From Gemmatimonadaceae bacterium (GTDB lineage: Bacteria > Gemmatimonadota > Gemmatimonadetes > Gemmatimonadales > Gemmatimonadaceae): 12,830 nucleotides of DNA. The stretch is from the NCBI GenBank assembly GCA_013361745.1, contig JABFXM010000527.1, positions 1-12,830 on the forward strand. The letters are read 5' to 3'. Positions 1 through 6,478 of the stretch are shown here, piece after piece. The first letter of the stretch is position 1. Every line of letters starts with the position of its first letter. A program made the translations under genes and the position numbers. The notes beneath the pieces are model-generated. The model was given only the letters and a program-made list of their open reading frames with translations. It ran no database searches and was not told the origin of the DNA.

Positions 1-44
1 GGGAAGACCGAAGAGGAGCGAGACGCTGGGAACCGCTCTCTGAC

Positions 45-235
45 TGAACAAAAGGGCATGAAGGGGTGAATCAGCAGCCCTTCTGGCGCTGTTGCTGATT
101 GAACAGAAGGCACGAAGACACGAAGGGATTATTGAAAATCCTTCGTGCCTTCGTGCCTTCTGTTATTAACAGCAAGGCGGTTCTTCCCGCCTTCTGTTAT
201 TCACAGCAGCGGCAGCCTTCGGGCCTTCTGTTATT
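45..235. repeat. Intergenic repeat cluster (inverted and 34-bp-period direct repeats)
   Basis: This non-coding stretch lies just downstream of the leftward GGDEF-EAL gene. It contains a long inverted repeat (listed separately), three copies of GCCTTCTGTTATT at 155-167, 189-201 and 223-235 with start-to-start spacing of exactly 34 bp, and a degenerate copy of the left arm near 45-66 (TGAACAAAAGGGCATGAAGG). A second small inverted repeat pairs AATCAGCA (69-76) with TGCTGATT (93-100). Base composition is clearly more AT-rich than the flanking genes. Short open frames across it encode repeat-derived peptides with no family resemblance, so I do not call them. The arrangement resembles REP-like or other genome-wide intergenic repeats, but the family is not identified. 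Confidence 0.8.
102..164. repeat. Large inverted repeat, 25-bp arms, 13-nt loop
   Basis: The left arm is 102-126 and the right arm 140-164. They pair over 25 positions with a single mismatch (118 A against 148 C), around a 13-nt AT-rich loop at 127-139. Each arm contains an internal direct repeat built on CACGAAG. The structure lies about 84 bp beyond the stop codon of the leftward GGDEF-EAL gene, so it could stabilise or end that transcript. No clear run of T follows on the minus strand, so it is not a textbook intrinsic terminator. A REP-like mobile palindrome is equally possible. Confidence 0.85.
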
Positions 236-247
236 CCCGGCGATGCT

Positions 248-2074
248 TCACCAGCGCGGGTCGGCGCCGAGCATCACTTCGATGTCGCTCACCGGCACGG
301 GGCGGGAGAAGAGGTAGCCCTGCGCCGATTCGCAGCCGATGGCGCGCAGCGCCTCGAGCTGCGAGCGCGTCTCCACTCCCTCGGCGACGGCGACGACGCC
401 GATGTTGCCGGCGAGATCGCGCACGGTGTGCACGAGCTGGCGGTTCACCGGGCGCTCCTCCATCCGCATCACGAACGTGCGGTCGATCTTGATCCCGTCG
501 AGAGGAAGCTGGTGGAGCTGGCTGAGCGACGAGTACCCGGTGCCGAAGTCGTCGAGGTAGATGCGGATGCCTAACGCGCGGAGCTGGGTGAGGTACTCGC
601 GCGTCCGCTCCGGGTCCTCGATCGCGAAGCTCTCGGTGATCTCGAGACGGAGCGTGTGCGGATCGAGCCCGCTCGCCTCGACCGTCTCGGCGACGAACTG
701 CACGAACCCCGGCTGCGCGAACTGCTTCGGCGAGAGGTTCACGCTGAGCGAGAGCGGCACGGCGCGGGGATGGCGCTCCTGCCAGGCGCGCATGTCGGCG
801 CAGGCGCGCGCGAGCACCCAGCTGCCGATGGGGACGATGAGCCCCGTGTCCTCGGCCACCGGGATGAACTCGAGCGGCGGGACGATGCCGCGGCCCGGGT
901 GCCGCCACCGGATCAGTGCCACGAGCTCGGTGATGCGTCCGCTGTCGAGGGTAATGAGCGGCTGGTAGTACAGCTCGAACTCGTCGCGCTCGAGGGCGTG
1001 GCGGAGATCGGTCTCCATGCGCAGGCGGGCGAGCGCCTTCGCGTGCATCACGCTGTCGAACATCTCGTAGCGCGCACGGCCGGCGGACTTCGCGCGCGAC
1101 ATGGCGATCCCCGCCTGCTGCATCAGCTTACCCGGGACGTCGAGCCCGGAGGAGCTGAGCACGATCCCGATGCTCGCGGAGGTGTAGACCTCACCCTCGC
1201 TCGTCTCGATCGGTGCCGCGATCGAACGCTGCATGCGGCCGGCGACGCGGCCGCCGTCGCTGTCGTCGGAGAGGCTCTCGAGCAGGATCGCGAACTCGTC
1301 GCCGCCGGAGCGCGCCACCATGTCCTCGCCGCGGACGCACTGCTCGAGCCGGCGCGCGATCTCCGTCAGCACCTCGTCGCCGATGGCGCGTCCGAGGCTG
1401 TTGTTGATCGACTGGAAGCGGTCGAGGTCGAGCGCGAGCACGGCGAAACGGAATTCCTTGTGGCGGCGCGCGCGCTCGATGGCGTGCCCCAGGCGATCGA
1501 GAAAGAGCGCGCTGTTCGGGACTCCCGTGAGCTGGTCGCGCAGGGCGAGCTGGCGGAGCTCGTCCTCGACGAGCATGTGCTGTGCGAGCTCCTGATGCAG
1601 CTCGATGGTGCTCGAGAGCAACGCGGCGACGCTGGTGATGAGCAGCCTGTCGTGGTCGGACCAGGCGCGAGGGGCGTCGAGGACGACGAGCAGGGCGCCA
1701 GCGTTCATCGCGGCGAGCGCGCCTTCTTCATTCCTGGCGGCCGCCGACTCGCCGCGCAGCTGAACGACCGCGAAGCCGCCGCCCCCGGCGTCGCGGGCCT
1801 GCCGAGCATGGCTCTCGTATCCGGTCGCGGAGACGCCGACGTCGGGGAAGAAGGCCGTGCTGGAATGCGCGGCGGCGCTCGGCAGGGTGAGGAGCGTCAC
1901 CCCCGGACCCTTCACGCCTCCTCCCGTGCATGCGAGTCCGCGCGAGATGATCCCCGTCGCCTGCGCGATCGACGTCTCCCACAGCGCGAGAATCGCGCTC
2001 GGAGAGACGTTCGGGATCGCGGGCACCGACCCGGGGGTCGGCGTGCGGTTGGGGGTCAGCAACCGGGGCGGCAT
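248..2074 (-). CDS. GGDEF-EAL protein, predicted diguanylate cyclase with a degenerate EAL (VAL) domain
   Basis: A 608-residue protein with an N-terminal GAF-like region (about 25-165, ending in a typical GAF strand-helix 'GALLVVLDAPRAWSDHDRLL'), then GGDEF (about 175-340) and EAL (about 352-600). The GGDEF signature is intact at 257-261, and an RGED inhibitory site lies five residues before it (248-251), so c-di-GMP synthesis with product feedback is expected. In the EAL domain NLSPKQF, LEITES, the DDFGTGYSSL loop (508-517), the Lys in GIKIDRTF (529) and AEGVET are all present. The signature itself, however, reads VALIRW at 385, with Val replacing the metal-binding Glu. I infer a dead phosphodiesterase that may still bind nucleotide. 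I chose the ATG at 2074. A TTG at 2134 would add 20 residues with AT-rich, atypical codons and no ribosome binding site. The protein probably acts in the cytosol, as no membrane segment is seen. Confidence 0.93.
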   Translation of the reverse strand: MPPRLLTPNRTPTPGSVPAIPNVSPSAILALWETSIAQATGIISRGLACTGGGVKGPGVTLLTLPSAAAHSSTAFFPDVGVSATGYESHARQARDAGGGGFAVVQLRGESAAARNEEGALAAMNAGALLVVLDAPRAWSDHDRLLITSVAALLSSTIELHQELAQHMLVEDELRQLALRDQLTGVPNSALFLDRLGHAIERARRHKEFRFAVLALDLDRFQSINNSLGRAIGDEVLTEIARRLEQCVRGEDMVARSGGDEFAILLESLSDDSDGGRVAGRMQRSIAAPIETSEGEVYTSASIGIVLSSSGLDVPGKLMQQAGIAMSRAKSAGRARYEMFDSVMHAKALARLRMETDLRHALERDEFELYYQPLITLDSGRITELVALIRWRHPGRGIVPPLEFIPVAEDTGLIVPIGSWVLARACADMRAWQERHPRAVPLSLSVNLSPKQFAQPGFVQFVAETVEASGLDPHTLRLEITESFAIEDPERTREYLTQLRALGIRIYLDDFGTGYSSLSQLHQLPLDGIKIDRTFVMRMEERPVNRQLVHTVRDLAGNIGVVAVAEGVETRSQLEALRAIGCESAQGYLFSRPVPVSDIEVMLGADPRW

Positions 2075-2084
2075 GGGCTTATAT
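2072..2084 (-). promoter_or_regulatory. Possible -10 element of a leaderless promoter for the GGDEF-EAL gene
   Basis: On the minus strand, TATAAG at 2083-2078 lies directly before the ATG at 2074, in a short AT-rich patch otherwise rare in this DNA. No Shine-Dalgarno sequence precedes the ATG. If this is a -10 box, transcription would start at or next to the A of the start codon, giving a leaderless message. I could not find a convincing -35 at 17 bp. A TTGTGA lies about 29 bp upstream, which is too far. Confidence 0.2.
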
Positions 2085-2163
2085 GACGAGCGAGCCCGGA
2101 CCACGGCACGAATCACAACATTAGAGGAATCCAAGACAGCCTGACCGCGGCCGAGCCCCGGGG

Positions 2164-2300
2164 CTCACAGCGAGGCGGCGAGCGGCAGGTCCACCTCGAA
2201 GGAGAAGTGCGTTCCGCGCCCGGGACCCTGTCCACGCATCGCTCAGCGCCCATCATCGCGCCAATATCAAGGCAGATTATGACCCGCGAAGCCCCGAGCT
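2164..2300 (-). pseudogene. Decayed C-terminal end of a histidine kinase ATPase domain
   Basis: Two minus-strand frames together read like the end of a HATPase_c domain. From 2286 to about 2225 one frame gives 'VIICLDIGAMMGAERCVDRVPG', close to the usual 'LAICRDLxxMMGGxIxVDSxPG' that follows the G2 box. From about 2225 to the stop at 2164 another frame gives 'GPGRGTHFSFEVDLPLAASL', the standard closing strand 'GxGTxFxFxLPL'. In the second frame a TGA stop lies only a few codons upstream, so no intact gene can use it. There is no N-box, G1 box or H-box further upstream before the next gene begins. I infer a remnant of a third kinase, cut down by deletion and frameshift, between two live genes of the same cluster. 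The evidence is motif-level only. Confidence 0.6.
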
Positions 2301-2410
2301 CGAGACGTGGCGTCATGCTGCCCGCGGCGGACGAGGAGAGCGGCCGATCCGGGCTGCCCGTCATCCGGAAACGACGAGCGGTGCTGCCGCTGGTGGCCCA
2401 AGCTGGACGT

Positions 2411-3325
2411 CTACTCCCGGCCGTCGAGACTCGCCTGCGCTCTCGGACCCCTGGAGTCGTGGAGCGCGACGGATGCGCGTACGAGCATGTCCATCGGCCC
2501 GAGCGCGAGATCCGCGAAGTTCGTCGTCGCACAGTAACCGGCGCGCAAACGGATGGCCTCACCGGGGACGTCGGCCAACCCGCCGGTCTCCAGCTCTTCC
2601 TCGAGCCGGTCGATCATCCGCAGCGCGCCCGCGGCGTCGGTGCCCGGCGCGATCACCGCGAACTCGCGCGTGCTGACACGCCCGATCACGTCGGAGCCGC
2701 GCGCGAAGCGACGGAACTGCTCCGCGATGCGGATCGTGGTCCCCGGATCGAGATCATCGTCGGGACGATCGGCACGCATCGCGGTGAACGCGATGCACGC
2801 CAATGGCTCGGAATGGCGAGCGACATCCGCCGCGAGCTCGCGTGCCCGGCGCTGCAGGCCGGTGGTGTTGTACAGTCCCGTCGCGACGTCGACGAGGCAT
2901 GTCCCGCGGATGCGGTCGACGGCCTGCTTCGCGCCGAGGAAGGTCTGGAGCTTGAGAAGCAGCGCCGATCCGTCGAGCGGGAACGAGCATACCTCCCAGG
3001 CGCCGGAACTGTACGCCGACAGGCGCTCCGCGCGGGACATGCCGTGCGCCGCGATGAGGATGATCGGCGTCGCGAGATCGAAGTCGGGACTGCCGCTCAG
3101 CTCGCGGCAGACCCGTATCCCGCTGCCGTCACCGAGCGCCGCGTCGAGCACGACGACATCGGGGGAGCGCTCACGGGCGAGCTCGAGAGCCTCGCGGGAG
3201 GAAGCTGCGTCGAGCACGGAGTAGCCACTGGTCTCGAGCACGCCGCGCCATGCACGGCTGTCGATCTCGTTCTCGGTCGCGAGGAGGATGACGAATGGAC
3301 GCCGCGGCTTGCTGTCGGTAGTCAT
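2411..3325 (-). CDS. Receiver-GGDEF protein with degenerate receiver and degenerate GGDEF
   Basis: A 304-residue protein with an N-terminal receiver domain (about 11-132) and a C-terminal GGDEF fold (about 140-295). The receiver keeps the phospho-acceptor Asp (VVVLDAALGDG, Asp61) and acidic residues at the end of the first strand (TENE). The Thr/Ser after strand 4 is Ala (LIAAHG), and the Lys after strand 5 is Phe (CSFPLD, Phe115), so normal phospho-switching is doubtful. The GGDEF domain keeps its opening TGLYNTTGL, but the metal-binding DxDxF is lost and the signature reads STREF (218-222) in GRVSTREFAVIAPG. It is therefore unlikely to make c-di-GMP and may act as a binding or scaffold protein. 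The start is the ATG at 3325, 11 bp after the glycosylase stop. A longer upstream reading would overlap the glycosylase and adds only Arg-rich shadow sequence. It is the last intact gene of the likely four-gene operon. Confidence 0.9.
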   Translation of the reverse strand: MTTDSKPRRPFVILLATENEIDSRAWRGVLETSGYSVLDAASSREALELARERSPDVVVLDAALGDGSGIRVCRELSGSPDFDLATPIILIAAHGMSRAERLSAYSSGAWEVCSFPLDGSALLLKLQTFLGAKQAVDRIRGTCLVDVATGLYNTTGLQRRARELAADVARHSEPLACIAFTAMRADRPDDDLDPGTTIRIAEQFRRFARGSDVIGRVSTREFAVIAPGTDAAGALRMIDRLEEELETGGLADVPGEAIRLRAGYCATTNFADLALGPMDMLVRASVALHDSRGPRAQASLDGRE

Positions 3326-3336
3326 GCCGGTTCCCA

Positions 3337-4221
3337 CTATTCCATCTCGTCGATCGACCGTGGCCAATCCTGCTTCAGCAGCCGCGAGAGCGCACGATCG
3401 GCGAGCAGCCGGCCCCCGGTCTGGCAGCGCGCGCAGTAGTTGGTCTCGTTCGTCGCGTACCGGATGCGCTGGACGGGGGTGCCGCACGCGGGGCACGGCT
3501 GCCCGAACTTTCCATGCACCGCGAAGTCCTCACGGAACGCGGTGACCTCCTCGGGGAATCCGTCGCCGGCTTCGGCGCGGAGACGCACCGTCCACTCGCC
3601 GAGCGTCAGGCACGTCGCGTCGTACAGCCGCCCGATCTCGTCGGCGGTGAGCTTCGACGTCAGCATCAGCGGAGAGAGCCGGGCGCGATGCAGGATCTCG
3701 TCCGAGTAGGCGTTCCCGATCCCGCTGAACAGTCGCGGGTCGGTGAGCGCGCGCTTGAGGGTGTGATTCTCGGAGACGAGTCGCGCGCCAAACGCGTCGC
3801 GGCTCGTCTCGAGCGGCTCGAGCCCACCGCGCTCGAAGGGCGCGAGCGCGGACTCGCCGGCGACGAGATGGAGTGAAGCGCGCCGCGACGAGCCAGCCTC
3901 GGTGAGATAGAGCGTTCCCTCGTCGAATACGAACGCGGCGAGCCAGATCTTCCCCGGCGACTTCTTCCCGGCGGGACGCCAGCGCAGCCGTCCGGCGATC
4001 ATGAGGTGGATGACCGCGAAGAGCTCACCCTCGAAGCCGATCACGACACGCTTGCCGCTGCGGCGCAGCGACGTGACGCGCCGGCCGGCGAGATCCGCGG
4101 GCGACGGCTGCACGGATCGCAGCACGAAGGCGTTCCTGACCGCGAGCTCCCGCAGCGGCTTCCCGAGGACGAGCGCCTCGAGACGCTCGATGTAGATCGT
4201 GATGTCGGGCAGCTCGGGCAT
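3337..4221 (-). CDS. Fpg/Nei-family DNA glycosylase/AP lyase
   Basis: A 294-residue base-excision-repair enzyme of the formamidopyrimidine glycosylase family (E. coli Fpg has 269 residues). It begins MPELPD, giving the N-terminal Pro nucleophile and the catalytic Glu. The conserved Lys of the N-terminal domain is in RRSGKRV (Lys57), and the helix-two-turn-helix carries SGIGNAYSDEIL (167-177, with Asn170). A zinc finger is formed by Cys243, Cys246, Cys263 and Cys266 (spacing 2-16-2). It likely removes oxidised purines or pyrimidines from DNA and nicks the abasic site. The family sub-type is uncertain: the finger residue that aligns with the DNA-binding Arg near the end of E. coli Fpg is Asn258 (TNETNYC), and about 28 residues follow the finger. 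The start is fixed by MPELPD; an upstream extension would overlap the kinase gene. It lies 22 bp after that kinase and 11 bp before the receiver gene, so it is probably co-transcribed with signalling genes. Confidence 0.92.
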   Translation of the reverse strand: MPELPDITIYIERLEALVLGKPLRELAVRNAFVLRSVQPSPADLAGRRVTSLRRSGKRVVIGFEGELFAVIHLMIAGRLRWRPAGKKSPGKIWLAAFVFDEGTLYLTEAGSSRRASLHLVAGESALAPFERGGLEPLETSRDAFGARLVSENHTLKRALTDPRLFSGIGNAYSDEILHRARLSPLMLTSKLTADEIGRLYDATCLTLGEWTVRLRAEAGDGFPEEVTAFREDFAVHGKFGQPCPACGTPVQRIRYATNETNYCARCQTGGRLLADRALSRLLKQDWPRSIDEME

Positions 4222-4243
4222 CGCGGGAGATGTGGCCGCTCGA

Positions 4244-6478
4244 TCAGCTCGCGCGGCGCAACGTGAGGGTGAACGTCGAGCCGCGTCCTTCCTCGCTCTC
4301 CACCGCCAGCTCCCCTCCCATCGCCTCGGCGAGGCCGCGGCTGATGGAGAGGCCGAGCCCCGCCCCGCCACGCGGGTTGCTCAACGAGCGGCCGAGCTGC
4401 GTGAACGGGGTGAAGATCGCCTCACGCTTGTCAGGAGGGATCCCGTGGCCGGTATCGCTCACTCTGATGCGTACCCGATCGCCCGCCCCCTCGCACGCCA
4501 CCCTGATCGTGCCGCCGTCAGGGGTGGCCTTGATCGCGTTCGTCAGCAGGTTGACGCAGATCTGGATGATGCGGTCGCCGTCACCGAGCGCGACGAGGGA
4601 GTCGGTGCACGCTTGCTCCACGTAGCGGATGCGCTTCGCCTGGAGCTGCGGCAGCACCATCGGCGCGAGCCGCTGGAGCATCTCGCCGAGCGGCACGCGC
4701 GTCTCCTGCACCTCGAGGCGGCCGGCTTCGACGCGCGCGAACGAGAGCACGTCGTCGATGAGCGTGAGGAGGTGCTGCTGGTTGCGGCGGATGCGGCCGA
4801 GATCCTCGCGCTGCTGGGCGCTGATCGGTCCGCGGAGCTCCATCTCGAGCAGCTCGACGTAGCCGCCGATCCCGTTGAGCGGGGTACGCAGCTCGTGGCT
4901 CATCGCGGCGAGGAAGTCACCCTTCGCGCGGTTCGCCTCCTCGGCGGCGGCGCGGGCATGGCGCTCCGCGGCGTAGAGCCGCGCCCGCTCGATCGCCAGC
5001 GCGGCACGGGTCGCGACGTCGCTGACGAGCGCGAGGTCGTCGCGCGTGTACGGACGATCGCCGTCGGCGCGCGCCATGAAGATCGTGCCTAACGTCGCAT
5101 CGCGCGCGCGGAGCGGGACGCAGACGACGCTGCGCATGCCGAGGCGCTCCGCCCACGGGCGGTAGGCGCGCTTGAGGTTCTGCGCGAGCGACGCGGGGTC
5201 GGCGACCGGAATGAAGACGGCCTCGCCGGTCCGGAAGACCTGGCCGGCGATCCCGTCACCGACGTGATAGCGATCGGTGTCGAAGAGGGATCGCAGCAGC
5301 GTCTGCGTCTCCGGGTTCGTGTGCCGGACCGCCACCGCATCGAGCCATTCGCCGTCCTCCGAGACGAGGCGAACGACGCACTGATCGCCCACGCGCCGCA
5401 TGAGGATGTCGGTGAGGGCGCGAACGACGGCGAGCGGCTCCAGCGGCTGCTCGGTGAGCGCGCGCGACGCATCGGCGACGGTCTGCAGCCGATCGGCCGC
5501 CGCGCGTGCCTCGGCGCGCGCGCGGCGCTCGTCCTCGTAGAGGCGCGCGCGGTCGAGCGCCTGTCCGCACTGCTGCGCGAGCGCCTCGATGAACGCGACG
5601 TCGTCGGGCGTGAAGTCGCGCGGCTCCGACCAGTTGAGGCCGAGCGCGCCGACGACACCGCTCGCCGCGCGGAGCGGGATCGCGGCCATCGCACCCATTC
5701 CGTTGTCCGCCCTCAGCTCCTCGAGGCTCCGGTATCGCGCCGCGCGCGCGTCCGCGTTCGGGAGCAGGATCGAAGTGCCCGACCGCACGGCATCGGTGAG
5801 GGGGAAGGGCTCGTCGATGGGAACCCGACGGAAGCGCGCGAGGGCCTCCGTCTGGTAACCCGCGGCGCCGACGATCTCGAGTTGCCGGCCCTCGGGGTCG
5901 AGCATCGCCACGGCCCCGCGCGCGGCGCCGAGCGCGGGCAGGCCGTTCCGGACGACGACGTCCGCGACCTCGCGCGGAGTGAGCGCCGCCGAGAGCTCGC
6001 TCGTCGCGCGCTGAAGCGCCTCGAGGCGCCCGACCGCGTGGCGGAGCTCCTGCTCGGCGAGCATCCGCTCGGTGATGTCGACGTGGGTGAGGACGACGTG
6101 CGTGACGCGGCCGCTGGCGTCGCGAAGCGGATGGAAGTGTCCCTGCGTCCAGACGGTCCGCCCCGATCCGCGCACGGAGACCTCGGCCATCGAGTAGCGC
6201 ACGGGCGGTGTGTTCACCACCTCGCCATCGAAGGCGCGGCGAATCGCCGGGATGACGCCCTGGCTCTCGAGCTGCGGGTCATCGAGGACGGTGTAGTTCG
6301 GGGGCACGTCCTCCAGCCGCGCGCCCCAGAGGGTCGTGAACGCCGCGTTGAGCGCGAGCGGGCGGCCCTCGGCGTCGTAGATGACGGTGCTGAACGGGGA
6401 CTGGTCGAAGAGTGCCCGCGCAAGCTGCTCCGCGATCGCCGGTCCGGCGGGCGCTTCGCGGTGCTGCGGGGCGCTCAC
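4244..6478 (-). CDS. PAS-GAF-GAF sensor histidine kinase
   Basis: A 744-residue soluble kinase with no predicted membrane segment. Domains in order are PAS with PAC (about 15-145, ending HVDITERMLAEQEL), GAF (about 155-315), GAF (about 330-503), a short coiled linker, HisKA (about 518-588) and HATPase_c (about 632-742). The H-box is FLAAMSHELRTPLNGIGGY with His528. The N-box is NLLTNAIKATPDGG, G1 is SDTGHG, the F-box is FTPF, and G2 is GGAGLGLSIS (704-713). All the catalytic signatures are intact. It should autophosphorylate on His528 in response to ligands or redox state sensed by PAS or GAF. The start codon is GTG at 6478, overlapping the TGA of the upstream kinase as GTGA, so translation is probably coupled. 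No cognate intact response regulator is adjacent and no receiver is fused. The CA and HisKA regions resemble those of the neighbouring kinase, suggesting an old duplication. Confidence 0.94.
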   Translation of the reverse strand: MSAPQHREAPAGPAIAEQLARALFDQSPFSTVIYDAEGRPLALNAAFTTLWGARLEDVPPNYTVLDDPQLESQGVIPAIRRAFDGEVVNTPPVRYSMAEVSVRGSGRTVWTQGHFHPLRDASGRVTHVVLTHVDITERMLAEQELRHAVGRLEALQRATSELSAALTPREVADVVVRNGLPALGAARGAVAMLDPEGRQLEIVGAAGYQTEALARFRRVPIDEPFPLTDAVRSGTSILLPNADARAARYRSLEELRADNGMGAMAAIPLRAASGVVGALGLNWSEPRDFTPDDVAFIEALAQQCGQALDRARLYEDERRARAEARAAADRLQTVADASRALTEQPLEPLAVVRALTDILMRRVGDQCVVRLVSEDGEWLDAVAVRHTNPETQTLLRSLFDTDRYHVGDGIAGQVFRTGEAVFIPVADPASLAQNLKRAYRPWAERLGMRSVVCVPLRARDATLGTIFMARADGDRPYTRDDLALVSDVATRAALAIERARLYAAERHARAAAEEANRAKGDFLAAMSHELRTPLNGIGGYVELLEMELRGPISAQQREDLGRIRRNQQHLLTLIDDVLSFARVEAGRLEVQETRVPLGEMLQRLAPMVLPQLQAKRIRYVEQACTDSLVALGDGDRIIQICVNLLTNAIKATPDGGTIRVACEGAGDRVRIRVSDTGHGIPPDKREAIFTPFTQLGRSLSNPRGGAGLGLSISRGLAEAMGGELAVESEEGRGSTFTLTLRRAS

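Noticed and set aside
155..235. CRISPR-like array
   Set aside because: The repeat unit is only 13 bp with three copies and 21-bp gaps, no cas gene is nearby, and the copies share bases with an adjacent inverted repeat. It is not a CRISPR.
99..317. 72-residue plus-strand frame at the left edge
   Set aside because: It is built from the inverted and 34-bp-period repeats and then runs antisense into the GGDEF-EAL gene.
656..2086. Long plus-strand open frame opposite the GGDEF-EAL gene
   Set aside because: It is an antisense shadow rich in Arg/Glu/Ala with no family resemblance. High GC removes stops in the frame opposite real genes.
2075..2134. 20-residue N-terminal extension of the GGDEF-EAL protein from a TTG
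   Set aside because: TTG start without a ribosome site, and AT-rich codons (AAT, GTT, ATT, TCA, TAT) unlike the rest of the gene.
3326..3496. 57-residue N-terminal extension of the receiver-GGDEF protein
   Set aside because: It overlaps the glycosylase zinc-finger coding sequence and translates to Arg-rich shadow. The receiver domain begins properly after the ATG at 3325.
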